From Blastocatellia bacterium (GTDB lineage Bacteria > Acidobacteriota > Blastocatellia > RBC074), in contig JAEUQN010000018.1 in the NCBI GenBank assembly GCA_016789725.1, positions 1 to 59,557 on the forward strand: a stretch of DNA of 59,557 bases. Direction: 5' to 3'. Positions 32,929 to 42,451 of the stretch are shown here, in pieces. Position numbers and translations under genes: made by a program. Numbering within the stretch: the first letter of the stretch is position 1; every line of letters starts with the position of its first letter. Under the pieces are notes generated by a model, which saw nothing but the letters and a program-made list of their open reading frames with translations, had not been told where the DNA came from and did no database searches.

Positions 32929-35900
32929 TCAATTTTTCGCCACCTTATCCGTCGCTTTTGTTTTTGATTCCGGCTTGATGGGTTTGTTGGCGACTTTGGA
33001 TTTCTCTGCTGGTTTGACTTTGGTTTCAGCTTTGACAGGCTTTTCCGCAGGTTTCGTTGTTGGCGCTGGTTTGGTGGCTGCTGTTGGAGCGTGATAGTTC
33101 GGATACGCTGGGCGCGGCGTTTGCTTAATGGGGTTCTTCGCCAACGTTGCCAGCAAGACTTCAACGGCTTTTTCCAGTTGCGGATCACGTCCAGCGCGCC
33201 AGGTTTTGGGGTCCATTTCAACTTCGATGTCGGGCGCGACGCCGTAATTTTCAATTTCCCATTTACCTTCCGGCGAGTAAAACGCAAAGTGTGGTGCAGT
33301 CACCGTGCCGCCATCCACCAACCCCGGATAGCCGCCGATGCCAACCAACCCGCCCCACGTTCGTTTGCCAATCAATGGACCAATTTTTTCGCGGCGAAAG
33401 AGCCACGGCAGATAATCGCCGCCTGATCCCGCGAATTCATTCACGAGCATGACTTTTGGTCCGGGCATCGTCCCAAACGGTTGCCGGAAATCTTCGCCAT
33501 CCCGCATCGCCCAATAGCTATAAAGCGGTTTCTTCAAGTACTCAATGATGTAATCCGCCGCATTGCCTCCGCCATTGAAGCGTTCGTCAATGACCGCGCC
33601 CTGTTTGTCGAGCTGCGCGAAGAAATAGCGATTGAAATACGTGTAGCCCTCAATCGCGGTGTTTGGCAACCACACATATCCGAACTTGCCATCGCTTAAT
33701 TGTTCGACCTTGCGCCGATTGCCTTCGACCCAGGCGAAGTTGCGTAGATTGCCTTCAGTAGCGAGGGGCACAACGGTCACTTCGCGCGAGCTGGAGCCAT
33801 CAGGGTTGGGGCCAACGCGGATGATGACCTGTTTGTTGGCGGTGCTTTCCAACGCCTGATACACGCTGTCGTTGGCCGTCAAATTGCGTCCGTTAATGCC
33901 CAGAAGATATTCGCCCTCAACGACGTTCACGCCGGGCTGTGTGAGTGGCGCGCGGCCTCCCGGATTCCAGTTTTCACCGTTGTAAACTTTCGCAAACCGA
34001 TAGCGACCATTTTCAATTTTATAGTCGCAGCCCAGCAATCCGCCAGGGACGCGTTTCGGGTTAGGTACGTCGCCGCCGCGCACGTACAAATGTCCAACTG
34101 ACAATTCACCGAGCATTTCATCGAACAGATAATTCAAATCCGCGCGATGCTGCACAGCCTGCACAAACGGCTCGTATTTCTTTTCCGTCGCCTTCAAATC
34201 CAAACCGTGATGATTCGGGTCATAAAAGAAATCGCGTTCGATGCGCCACACCTCGCGGTACATTTGGGTCCACTCAGCACGCGGATCAACGTATGTTTCC
34301 ATCTCTTCGGTTTTGAGCTTGCCTTCGCCGGGCTTGATGGGAGTTGCGGTAGCCGCGATAAAAATGCCATTGCCTTGCGCATATAGCAGTTTCTCGCCGT
34401 TGGCAGAAACCTGGAAGGCATTGATGTTTTCGAGGACTTTGTCGAGTTTGCGTTTCGTGAGATCGAATTTGTGAACCGTCAAGCCGGGACTCTCAGCATT
34501 CTGTTCAGCAATGTAGAGCGAATTCGCTTTGCTCTGATCCAGGCCTGCATAATTTCTGGCGGGAATTGGCAACGCCAAAATGCGTTGACTGAGGTTGTCG
34601 AAATCAATGGAGACTTGCAGCGGTTGGGCTGTAGGCTTCGTGCCGGAGGCTGCATTGAAGGCTGCGGCTGCCGTTGCTTCCGGCGTTTTTTCTTCATCTG
34701 GCAATTTCTCTTCATCGCTTTCCGGTGCGAGCGGTGAGGGATCGGTTTTCTTCAGCACCACCACATAAATGCTGCGTGTCGGGCGATGCGGGTAGCTGTT
34801 CATATCAAAGCCGAACACTTTTGGCCCGATGTCAGTACTTGCCGTGAAGTACAACTGTTTTCCGTTTTTGTCGAAAATCGGATGGCGGGCGTCGCTCAAG
34901 CCATCAGTGATTTGTGTGCTTTTGCTTTGTTCGATGGAATACACAAACACGGCGTTGTACCACGAGGGCAATTGTTTGGTGTATGTGATCCAGCGGCTAT
35001 CGGGCGACCAGGTCGCAGCCGCATTGGAGCCTCCACCTAAACCGCGACGGTCCGTATCTACTTTGATGGGCTGTCCTTTTTCAATATCCACGTACCAAAG
35101 GTTGAGCCGTTTATCCGTGAACGCAATCTTTTTGCTGTCTGGTGACCAGACGGGCGAATAGTAAAACGACGGGGCGAGCTTGATTTTCTTGACCTCGCCA
35201 GCGCCCAGTTGATCGCGCAAATGCAGTTCATATTCGCCGGATTCGTCTGAAAAATAGGCAATCCATTTGCCGTTGGGCGACCACGCCGGACTGCGTTCGG
35301 CAACGCCCGAACTATTGGTCAAATTACGCGGAGAGCCTTTTTCGGCAGGCACCGTGATGATTTCGCCGCGCGCCTCCATCACTGCACGCGCGCCTGTTGG
35401 TGATAAGGCCACATCACGGATTTGATTGCCCAACTTTTCGTAGCGCGGACGGATCGCCATTTGATCGCCGGCCACCGTGATGTTGAGCTTTTGGGGTTGT
35501 GCCGTTTTGAGGTCGAATAAGTGCAGCGAACCAAATTGCTCATATACAATCGCATCGCTCGTGGCTGCTGCCGATTTGATGTCGAGGTCGTTATTCGCAA
35601 TTTCCTGTTTCACTTTCCTGGTGACTGTGTCGTAGGAAAACAATGTTGCCGCACCATTGCGATCTGACAGAAAGTATATCTTGCTGGCTTTCTCAAAGGT
35701 GGGCCACATCGGATCAAAATCGTTTGAGTCTGTCCGTGGCAATTTCTCGATGCTGGAATCATTCAAGTTCGCCAGCCAAATGGCTGATGCGCGTCCCCCG
35801 CGATAGCGTTTCCAGGCCGCGAAGGCGCGCGGTACAGGTTCGTACGCCAAACGTGTTCCATCAGGCGAATACGCGCCATCAAAGGCCATTGGCAGCGGGA

Positions 35901-36345
35901 GCATCGTTGGCAAGCCGCCATTGAGCGGGATCGTAAATAATTGCGTAGTGCGCCCTGATTCACTGCTGCGCGATGACATGACCAAAAGCTGCTTGCCATC
36001 GGGCGTCCAGCCTTCAAGATAATCTCCACCCGGATGAAAGGTCACACGCTTTGGCTCGCCACCCGTTGTTGGCACAGTGTACACGTCCACGTTGCCATCA
36101 TATTCGCCAGTGAAAGCAATCATCGAACCATCCGGCGAAAAGTGCGGGTCAGTTTCATTGCCGATGTTGGTCGTCAAACGTTTGGCTGCACCTCCGTCAC
36201 GTCCGACGATCCATAGATCACCCGCATACACAAAGGCGATCTGTGTTTTGCTGATGGTGGGTTTGCGCAACAACAACGGCTGTTCCGTTTGTGCGAAGCC
36301 GATTTGGACACTCAGGTAAATTAGGGCAAAGATCAATTTCTTCAT
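32929..36345 (-). CDS. Tricorn-like S41 peptidase with WD40-like propeller
   Basis: The start at 36345 (MKKLIFALIYLSVQIGFAQ) gives a signal peptide and 1138 residues; AAGGA lies upstream. Residues about 25-620 hold repeated PD40 propeller blades (DPHFSPDGSMIAFTGEYDG, ERSPAWSPNGKWIAYFSDE, SPVWSPDSKKIAFTDKR). Then come a tricorn-specific helical segment with SVGHLYVRGGD (Ser-x-x-His), a PDZ domain (GVNVVEGEYLLGINGRNLTANDSV) and the S41 core with the nucleophile region NEFAGSGGDYLPWLFR and ENYGVAPDIEVEMDP. The C-terminal 70 residues are a low-complexity Pro/Ala/Lys tail. Periplasmic peptide degradation is likely. Convergent with the repeat gene. Confidence 0.88.
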   Translation of the reverse strand: MKKLIFALIYLSVQIGFAQTEQPLLLRKPTISKTQIAFVYAGDLWIVGRDGGAAKRLTTNIGNETDPHFSPDGSMIAFTGEYDGNVDVYTVPTTGGEPKRVTFHPGGDYLEGWTPDGKQLLVMSSRSSESGRTTQLFTIPLNGGLPTMLPLPMAFDGAYSPDGTRLAYEPVPRAFAAWKRYRGGRASAIWLANLNDSSIEKLPRTDSNDFDPMWPTFEKASKIYFLSDRNGAATLFSYDTVTRKVKQEIANNDLDIKSAAATSDAIVYEQFGSLHLFDLKTAQPQKLNITVAGDQMAIRPRYEKLGNQIRDVALSPTGARAVMEARGEIITVPAEKGSPRNLTNSSGVAERSPAWSPNGKWIAYFSDESGEYELHLRDQLGAGEVKKIKLAPSFYYSPVWSPDSKKIAFTDKRLNLWYVDIEKGQPIKVDTDRRGLGGGSNAAATWSPDSRWITYTKQLPSWYNAVFVYSIEQSKSTQITDGLSDARHPIFDKNGKQLYFTASTDIGPKVFGFDMNSYPHRPTRSIYVVVLKKTDPSPLAPESDEEKLPDEEKTPEATAAAAFNAASGTKPTAQPLQVSIDFDNLSQRILALPIPARNYAGLDQSKANSLYIAEQNAESPGLTVHKFDLTKRKLDKVLENINAFQVSANGEKLLYAQGNGIFIAATATPIKPGEGKLKTEEMETYVDPRAEWTQMYREVWRIERDFFYDPNHHGLDLKATEKKYEPFVQAVQHRADLNYLFDEMLGELSVGHLYVRGGDVPNPKRVPGGLLGCDYKIENGRYRFAKVYNGENWNPGGRAPLTQPGVNVVEGEYLLGINGRNLTANDSVYQALESTANKQVIIRVGPNPDGSSSREVTVVPLATEGNLRNFAWVEGNRRKVEQLSDGKFGYVWLPNTAIEGYTYFNRYFFAQLDKQGAVIDERFNGGGNAADYIIEYLKKPLYSYWAMRDGEDFRQPFGTMPGPKVMLVNEFAGSGGDYLPWLFRREKIGPLIGKRTWGGLVGIGGYPGLVDGGTVTAPHFAFYSPEGKWEIENYGVAPDIEVEMDPKTWRAGRDPQLEKAVEVLLATLAKNPIKQTPRPAYPNYHAPTAATKPAPTTKPAEKPVKAETKVKPAEKSKVANKPIKPESKTKATDKVAKN

Positions 36346-36456
36346 TACACGTTTCCTTTGTTGATTTGCTGGTCGTGAGGGATCAGGTTGCTTCATCCTT
36401 CTACGCGCTCTGTTTTCGCCTTCCATTTCACTTTCGCCGAGTTAGCGAATGTTTGC

Positions 36457-37368
36457 TCATAATGGCTTTTGTGCCACGATGAAAACCGAACAGGTCTGCA
36501 AATCTGATTCCGAAAGATTCCGAAATCGTTGAGCTAAGGCGGTTGGTTTCAATCTCGATTCCAAATGAGATAAATGAAAGCCTTTGATTTCAAATCCCAT
36601 TTGTTCCAGTAACCTGCGATGCGTCGAAGCAGGTTCACGATTAATAAAGTAGCGTCGTTTGCCGTGCATCAAGCGCCAGACACCATCAGGAATCGTCCAA
36701 TGCCCATTCCAGACGGTGCTTGTTCCATGCGATGAAAAATCAACGCTGTGGGTCATCACTCCACCGGGGCGTAGCCAGCGCCACATGGCGTTGTACATTG
36801 CTTCCAGCGATTCGACATGCTCCAGCACAGAATGCGAGAACAAATAATCCACCGAGTTGTCAGGCAGGGCTGTGAGTGAGTTCAAATACCGAATCGAATG
36901 ATTGCGTTGTTCGGCGGATTGTTTGATTTGCCCGATGCCTTCATCTGAAAGTATTTGGCACAATTGTTCATCGGGAAACAATTGCTTGGGAAACGAAGTC
37001 GAAGGCACGATGCGATCTCGTTCGGCAAAGGCTTCTCGTTGGCGAAAACGCCTGACCAGTTCCTGAAAAAGCTGATCATCCAGTTTTTGCGGGAGCCAGG
37101 GAGTCGAGTCATACGCGATGTATTGCTTGATACCGGAAAGCAAGGCTGCAATGCCGGTTCCCAATTCCGTTCCCGGCCCGATTTCTAGGATCGTTTGTGG
37201 GTTGTTCCAACACTGAAAATGAGCCGCCGAGCAAACGTGCCGCATCCATACCGTGTAATAATACTCCGCCGAAACCCGTGGTTGATTTCGTCGCCCCATC
37301 GTTGCTGCCAGGGATGGGATCAACGTCGTCACCAGCCCTCCCAATAATGGTTTCAGGCGAATTTTCAT
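36457..37368 (-). CDS. Class I SAM-dependent methyltransferase
   Basis: A 303-residue protein. SAM-binding motif I is TILEIGPGTELGTG (residues 59-72); DYLFSHSVLEHVESLEAMYN and WLRPGGVMTHSVDFSSHG are the later strands of the Rossmann fold. The N-terminal region (YYYTVWMRHVCSAAH) and C-terminal HRRLLEQMGFEIKGF resemble methyltransferases acting on sugars or small molecules in surface polysaccharide pathways. Substrate unknown. It lies upstream of the tricorn gene on the same strand with about 110 bp between. Confidence 0.82.
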   Translation of the reverse strand: MKIRLKPLLGGLVTTLIPSLAATMGRRNQPRVSAEYYYTVWMRHVCSAAHFQCWNNPQTILEIGPGTELGTGIAALLSGIKQYIAYDSTPWLPQKLDDQLFQELVRRFRQREAFAERDRIVPSTSFPKQLFPDEQLCQILSDEGIGQIKQSAEQRNHSIRYLNSLTALPDNSVDYLFSHSVLEHVESLEAMYNAMWRWLRPGGVMTHSVDFSSHGTSTVWNGHWTIPDGVWRLMHGKRRYFINREPASTHRRLLEQMGFEIKGFHLSHLESRLKPTALAQRFRNLSESDLQTCSVFIVAQKPL

Positions 37369-37421
37369 CGGATGTAATTAGTCTGGGCTAGATACCATTG
37401 TCAACGACTGGGCAGGCGGCC

Positions 37422-37844
37422 TTACATTTTCAAATTAGCATCTACGGATAATTTGCCGCCACCGAGATAGAGCAGTGTACAAGCCATGCAAAGATTCGCC
37501 AGCGCGAATTCCATACCGCCCTGATTGAGAAAAAATGACTGGCTATGCACACCAACAATAGCAACCAACATGACTGCTGCGATGGCTCCGGCTCCGACGC
37601 GTGTAAATAACCCTAGTAAAACTAAGACACCGCCAATCAGTTCAGACAAGGCCGCCGCGCCGAGCCAAAGCTTTGACGGCCAAAGTCCCAGCGGAGCCGT
37701 GCCATTGATGAACGCACTGAAGCCTCGACCGCCAAATGCGCCAAATACTTTTTGAGCGCCGTGTGCAATAAAGATCAATCCGAGTGCTAAGCGCAATGGG
37801 ACCGTCGCCCAGGTTTTATGCGTTGAGATGATTTGTCGGAGCAT
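37422..37844 (-). CDS. DoxX-family membrane protein
   Basis: A 140-residue protein with four membrane helices: PLRLALGLIFIAHGAQKVFG, LGAAALSELIGGVLVLLGLFTR, VGAGAIAAVMLVAIVGVH and the C-terminal FALANLCMACTLLYLGGG. The AHGAQK and FTRVGA motifs are typical of DoxX/YphA proteins. The family is a membrane partner of varied redox and stress functions; no specific role can be read here. Stand-alone on the minus strand. Confidence 0.88.
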   Translation of the reverse strand: MLRQIISTHKTWATVPLRLALGLIFIAHGAQKVFGAFGGRGFSAFINGTAPLGLWPSKLWLGAAALSELIGGVLVLLGLFTRVGAGAIAAVMLVAIVGVHSQSFFLNQGGMEFALANLCMACTLLYLGGGKLSVDANLKM

Positions 37845-38021
37845 TTCGCCTGCCTTTCTTTTTCGGTTCTTTGGTTATTTCGTGTGTAGTCAGCGGCAAT
37901 CTACCATCCGTCATTTCGCTTTGCAACATTGCTAACATTTGCATTCTGAAGCGGCAGGCAGTAGCTTAGACGCTGACCCCGATTGAAACTACCAATCACG
38001 ATTCTGAGGAGGATTATTCAC

Positions 38022-38864
38022 GTGTTTACCCGTCGCACCTTTTTACAAACGGCTGCTCTTGCTACTGCGGGCAGCGCCCTGATGACAATGCCGGAAACGA
38101 CTTTTGCTAAAAAGATCAAAGCCGTCGGCATTCAGCTTTACACTGTTCGCGCCGAGATGGCGAAGGATTTTGAAGGAACCTTGAAAGCGGTTGCCGCGCT
38201 TGGATACAAAGAATTTGAATTTGCCGGTTACAACAACAAAACGCCGCAAGAAGTCAAAGCCTTGCTCGCCAACCTGGGCGTGACTGCACCGTCCGCGCAT
38301 TTCCCCATTGCCGCCTTCGAGAAAGACCTCAACAAAACGATTGATACCGCAAAAGCGGTCGGGCACAAAATTCTGATCTGCCCGTTCCTGATGCCGAATG
38401 AGCGCAAAACGCTGGACGATTACAGGCGCGTTTGCAGCATTCTGAATCGTGCGGGCGAAGCGTGCCGCGCGGCGGGCATTCAATTGGGCTATCACAATCA
38501 TGACTTTGAATTTAAAGAACTCGAAGGCAAGTTGCCGATGGATTTGATGCTGGCCGAGTGCGACAAAAATCTGGTGAAGATTGAACTTGATTTGGGATGG
38601 ATGACCTACGCTGGCAAAGACCCGCTGGTTTATTTCGCCAAGCATCCTGGCCGCTTCATCAGCTTCCACGTCAAAGACATGAATCCGAACACCAAGGAAA
38701 TCACGGTCGAGTTGGGACGCGGTAATGTGGATTTCAAGCGCATTTTTGCCAAGAGCAAACAGGCCGGTGTGAAACATTATTTCGTCGAACAAGACCGCTC
38801 CACGATGTCCCCGTTGGAAAGCATCAAGATCAGCATGGAGTATTTGAAGAAATTAGACTTTTGA
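38022..38864 (+). CDS. Exported sugar phosphate isomerase/epimerase-like TIM-barrel protein
   Basis: A GTG start at 38022 sits about 9 nt after GAGGAGG and begins with FTRRTFLQTAALATAGS, a twin-arginine (Tat) signal; the ATG-like start at 37983 lacks this. The mature part (about 250 residues) is a xylose-isomerase-like TIM barrel: GIQLYTVRAEM, YKEFEFAGYN, GYHNHDFEF, IELDLGWMTYAG, SFHVKDMN, YFVEQDRS, with His/Glu/Asp positions for a divalent metal. Such secreted AP-endonuclease-2-like proteins act on sugars or cyclitols. Substrate unknown. Confidence 0.85.
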   Translation: MFTRRTFLQTAALATAGSALMTMPETTFAKKIKAVGIQLYTVRAEMAKDFEGTLKAVAALGYKEFEFAGYNNKTPQEVKALLANLGVTAPSAHFPIAAFEKDLNKTIDTAKAVGHKILICPFLMPNERKTLDDYRRVCSILNRAGEACRAAGIQLGYHNHDFEFKELEGKLPMDLMLAECDKNLVKIELDLGWMTYAGKDPLVYFAKHPGRFISFHVKDMNPNTKEITVELGRGNVDFKRIFAKSKQAGVKHYFVEQDRSTMSPLESIKISMEYLKKLDF

Positions 38865-38970
38865 AGCAGGGAAGACGGACAGAGCGATTGAGAGAGTGTG
38901 TGACAACGCTCTCTCCTCGCTCGTTCTTTTCTATTTACGTCCTTCCATCTTTTCCCTCTTGTTGTTTGTT

Positions 38971-39948
38971 ATGAAATTCATTCAATCCCTCATCGCCCTA
39001 GCGTTACTTTCCTTCGTCAACTTCGCCCAAACCAATCAGCAATGGATCACGAATGCGTCTGGTGTTCGTGCGCGCGCGTCGGCGGCAACCAGTGGTGATG
39101 AAGTTGCTCGATTGTCTATGGGCACGCAACTCAAACAACTCGATAGTGACCAGCGTGAGGGGACCGTCGGCGGCAAAAAAGATTTCTGGTATCACGTTGC
39201 CTTGCCGAACGGCAAAGAGGGCTGGGTGTTTGGTGCGTTTCTGACACGCTTCGACGAAACGCGCAAAAGCGAGATTTACAAAAGCATCGCTGCGCCAAAG
39301 ATCAAAGCCGAAACCGGAACTTTTGCGGAATACGCCGATTTGACGCGCTTTCTGGCTGCTGTTTTGCCAGAAGTGACCGACCGCGCTACGCAGGCCGGAA
39401 TGGAACTCTGGCGCTGGATGGCGTTGCAAAAAGCCTTCAATAGCATTGAGTCGGACAAGCTTGAACAACCCGAATTCCAGCGTTTTATTAAAGCGAATCA
39501 AGCCAATGCCGTTTACAGCGAACCCGGCGGCTTGTGGTTGGTGAAATCCGATTTGTTCTGGAACCTGCAAAAGAAATACTCTGATTTGCCTATCGGTGAC
39601 AGCATTGCCTGGGAAGCCGCAACCCTGCCCTTGCCCGGCGAATGTGAAGACGATGATACCTGCGCGACGATGTACATGAACGAAACGAAAGGCCGGTATT
39701 TATTGCTCTATCCCACAGGCAAGCACGCCAGCGAAGCCTTGGATTACCTGATCGAATCGTTTCAGAGCATCAATGAGATGATGAAACACGTCGCGGTTCC
39801 AACTGGCAATTCCAAATCCGACCTGCAAATTCGCAAGGATGCGAAAGCTGCCATCAACAAAATGCGAGCCAACGTTGCCAAAGTTTCCAATCCAAAGAAA
39901 ACCAAGTTGCTGCAAGTACTCATGCAGTATGAGAAATATTACCGCTGA
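38971..39948 (+). CDS. Secreted SH3-domain protein
   Basis: The start at 38971 (MKFIQSLIALALLSFVNFAQ) gives a signal peptide and 325 residues. Residues about 25-95 are a bacterial SH3 domain (NASGVRARASAATSGDEVARL, WYHVALPNGKEGWVFGAFL). The remainder is helical with no motif I recognise (WRWMALQKAFNSIES, GECEDDDTCATMYMNETKGRYLL, TGKHASEALDYLIESFQSIN). The family usually binds cell-wall peptides. A secreted protein gene follows 20 bp downstream. Confidence 0.75.
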   Translation: MKFIQSLIALALLSFVNFAQTNQQWITNASGVRARASAATSGDEVARLSMGTQLKQLDSDQREGTVGGKKDFWYHVALPNGKEGWVFGAFLTRFDETRKSEIYKSIAAPKIKAETGTFAEYADLTRFLAAVLPEVTDRATQAGMELWRWMALQKAFNSIESDKLEQPEFQRFIKANQANAVYSEPGGLWLVKSDLFWNLQKKYSDLPIGDSIAWEAATLPLPGECEDDDTCATMYMNETKGRYLLLYPTGKHASEALDYLIESFQSINEMMKHVAVPTGNSKSDLQIRKDAKAAINKMRANVAKVSNPKKTKLLQVLMQYEKYYR

Positions 39949-39968
39949 CAGAAACGAAAGGTGTCCAA

Positions 39969-40535
39969 ATGAAAGTTCAATTCGCACTGGCTTTGATGTC
40001 GGTTTTCTTTGCACCCAATTATGCTGGTTTCTTACTGCCTCAAAACAGCGTCAAACAAACCGCCGCCTTTTCGCTCTCTAACGTCAGCTACTTCCACCGT
40101 TTCACGAAAGACGATCAGCACGAATATACGCCAAACGGGCAAGAGGATTTGAACGCGTGGACGGATATGGTGACGATCAATATCTATCGCAATGCGAAAG
40201 ATGGCGAAGCCCTGGCCGCTACCGCCAACACTGTGCTTGAAACGTATAAAGCGCACAAGGCCGTGGTGGTGCGAACAACCTCAGTTCCCCGGACTAAAGA
40301 CAAACCCGCCGAGCATTTGATCGTAGTGACGTTTGGCCGCCCTGAGTTTATTGAGGCGGCGTTTGCCCGCTTTAGAATGCACAATGGGGTTGGCAGTGCG
40401 GTGATTTATTCGCATCGTGTCTACGGCAAAAAGGCAGGCCCTGAAATGAGTGCGTGGCTCGCTAAGAATGGACCTCTCACCGAAAAGAATCTGATGGCCT
40501 GGGGGGCGATGCCGAAGCTGTCTGTGCAGAAATAG
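39969..40535 (+). CDS. Secreted protein of unknown function
   Basis: A 188-residue protein with an N-terminal hydrophobic signal (VQFALALMSVFFAPNYAGFLLP). The rest is alpha/beta (SYFHRFTKDDQHEYTPNGQ, WTDMVTINIYRNAKDG, EHLIVVTFGRPEFIEAAFARF, GVGSAVIYSHRVYG). No family recognised with confidence. AAAGG lies ahead of the ATG. It follows the SH3 gene on the same strand and is probably co-transcribed. Confidence 0.6.
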   Translation: MKVQFALALMSVFFAPNYAGFLLPQNSVKQTAAFSLSNVSYFHRFTKDDQHEYTPNGQEDLNAWTDMVTINIYRNAKDGEALAATANTVLETYKAHKAVVVRTTSVPRTKDKPAEHLIVVTFGRPEFIEAAFARFRMHNGVGSAVIYSHRVYGKKAGPEMSAWLAKNGPLTEKNLMAWGAMPKLSVQK

Positions 40536-40584
40536 CCCCCGTTGGCCTGACTGAAAAAAATGATTTCTTTGGTTTTGATGAAGA

Positions 40585-42327
40585 TTACAGGAGCCGTTCG
40601 CCGGCCTCACCGGGTTCTACTAAAATGGTCTTGTAAGAAGATAATCGCACTTGCCCCGGAGCAAAGCCTTTTGGCTTCGTCACAAATTTTTTCTCACAAT
40701 AATTTACGGCAACTTTAGCACCACTGTCATTATTGGCCTGGCTGAATTTGGCTGCGAGTTGTGCCGCTTCGACGATGGCACGTTGCGGGAGTGGGCTTCG
40801 TTTCGGGTTGCGCAAAATGACGTGGGAGCCGGGATAGTCGGCGGCGTGAAACCAGAGGTCAAATGATTTTGCCACGCGCATCGTTAATTGGTCATTGTCT
40901 CGGCTGGTGCGACCGACCAGCACTTCATAGCCATCGCTTGACCGATAGTACCGGACGCCACTGATCTTCTCCTGCTTTTTTGGAGCGGCACCGGGCCGGG
41001 CTTTTTTCTCTGACTGCGGCGTGGTCATGCCAAATTCACGCAATGTCGCGGTGAGTTCTGCGCTTTGCTGGACGGCGTGGACTCGCTTTAGATTTGCTTG
41101 CAGCTCGGTGATTTGTGCTTCGACCTGGGGCAAGCGTGCAGCGATGGTTTGCAGTCCGTTGCGCGCTTTGCGGGCGAGCTTGAAATAATGCTCGGCGGCT
41201 TCTTGTGCGGTGGATTGATTAGCCGCGGGAATCGCCAGCGAGCGTTGCTCCGGGTCGTAAAAATCTACGACGCGAAAGGTTTGATCAAGCTTCTCAGCTT
41301 GATGCAAATTGGCTAACAGTAGCTCACCGTAGCGTTGATGCGTTTCCGCGTTGGCAAAGGAGGATTGTTCGCGTGCGAGATTTTTGTGTAAGGCTTGCAG
41401 CTTTTTCAGTCGCGTGTTGAGTTGCGATTCGATTTGCTGTCGCTTGGCTAAAAAGTTGCGCCGCTCTTCCTCCAATGTAAAACAGGCATCGGCGGCTTGA
41501 TTGACCGAGGCGAACGGCGTGCAATGCAGGTATTGGCAATGTGCCAGCCTGATTGGCGCGAAGGCGATAGAAAAAGATTCACTGCCAAGGGATTTCTTTA
41601 GTTCCTCCAATGGTGCGGAAGAATAAACAGCGGGCGACGGTGGTTGCGCAAAAATTTCGTCAAGCAGTGTTTGCAGGGCGATTGGCGGTGCTTCGTGATG
41701 CGTGCGCGCCGCAAATTCGGCGGCAAACTGTGGCCCAAAGCCGATCAAATGTACGCGTGCGGCAATGGCGGGATCGTTTTCACTTGTGGCGATCAATTCG
41801 TTTAGCTTTTCCGCCGAGCAATAAAAGGGATCAATTTTTTCTGCCGGAGGCGATGGGTCTTGATAACTTTCATCAGCGGCGTTATCGGCTTGTCGTTCGC
41901 GCAAGGAGGCGAGAATGCGGTTGTTTTCCAGCACCAGCACATTCGCGCTTCGCCCGGTTAATTGAATGACCAGATCGCGGGAAACGGGCTGGGCGACTTC
42001 CTCTTCAACTACGAATGAGAGACGCGCTACACGATCATAGCCCAAGCCTTCAATCGCGCTGACGCGTGCGCCGCTCAGGTGTTTTTTGGCAAGAGAAACG
42101 AACGCCGTGTCGGTTCGAGCTTCAATTTCCGATTGTCGAACGGACCTTGTTGTCAGGTGCAAAGCCAGGCGTTTGGGATCAGTGGAGACAAATAACCAAC
42201 GCCCATCGCGCAGATGAAAATCGAAGGCCAAATCCGTTAGGCCAAGCTGCACGATTTTGCCGAGCCGATGGCCTGTCAGTAGCGGCGCAAGTTCTGTCAG
42301 AAGGGCGTGGAGAGTAAAGACTTCCAT
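40585..42327 (-). CDS. NFACT-family ribosome quality control protein (RqcH/FbpA-like)
   Basis: The ATG at 42327 (MEVFTLHALLTELAPLL) is preferred to an upstream TTG. The 580-residue protein has an NFACT-N domain (HRLGKIVQL, FVSTDPKRLALHLTT, GYDRVARLSF with the Asp-Arg pair typical of Rqc2 homologs), a coiled-coil middle (RQQIESQLNTRLKKLQALHKNL) and a C-terminal NFACT-R domain (YRSSDGYEVLVGRTSRDNDQL, FDLWFHAADYPGSHVIL). RqcH recruits tRNA-Ala to obstructed 50S subunits and adds alanine tails that mark nascent chains for degradation. The older name is fibronectin-binding protein. Confidence 0.88.
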   Translation of the reverse strand: MEVFTLHALLTELAPLLTGHRLGKIVQLGLTDLAFDFHLRDGRWLFVSTDPKRLALHLTTRSVRQSEIEARTDTAFVSLAKKHLSGARVSAIEGLGYDRVARLSFVVEEEVAQPVSRDLVIQLTGRSANVLVLENNRILASLRERQADNAADESYQDPSPPAEKIDPFYCSAEKLNELIATSENDPAIAARVHLIGFGPQFAAEFAARTHHEAPPIALQTLLDEIFAQPPSPAVYSSAPLEELKKSLGSESFSIAFAPIRLAHCQYLHCTPFASVNQAADACFTLEEERRNFLAKRQQIESQLNTRLKKLQALHKNLAREQSSFANAETHQRYGELLLANLHQAEKLDQTFRVVDFYDPEQRSLAIPAANQSTAQEAAEHYFKLARKARNGLQTIAARLPQVEAQITELQANLKRVHAVQQSAELTATLREFGMTTPQSEKKARPGAAPKKQEKISGVRYYRSSDGYEVLVGRTSRDNDQLTMRVAKSFDLWFHAADYPGSHVILRNPKRSPLPQRAIVEAAQLAAKFSQANNDSGAKVAVNYCEKKFVTKPKGFAPGQVRLSSYKTILVEPGEAGERLL

Positions 42328-42330
42328 AAC

Positions 42331-42451
42331 ATCAAAAGGCAAATCTCATAAATCAAAAGGGCGGCACTGTACTTCAAGCGGCGCAGCCTTCTTCTTCTGA
42401 CGTTTGCCTTTTGCCTTGTTCGATTTGCCTTTTGCTTTGGCTTTGTCCTTT
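42331..42451. repeat. Heptamer palindrome between the RDD gene and the NFACT gene
   Basis: Left units ATCAAAA, GGCAAAT, CTCATAA, ATCAAAA (42331-42358); right units TTTGCCT, TTTGCCT, TGTTCGA, TTTGCCT, TTTGCTT, TGGCTTT, GTCCTTT (42403-42451). ATTTGCCTTTTG on the right is the exact complement of CAAAAGGCAAAT on the left. The right arm runs into the stop codon of the RDD gene. Confidence 0.65.

Noticed and set aside
38043..38792. 249-codon minus-strand frame opposite the TIM-barrel gene
   Set aside because: Antisense to a gene with a Tat signal and conserved barrel motifs; no homology pattern of its own.
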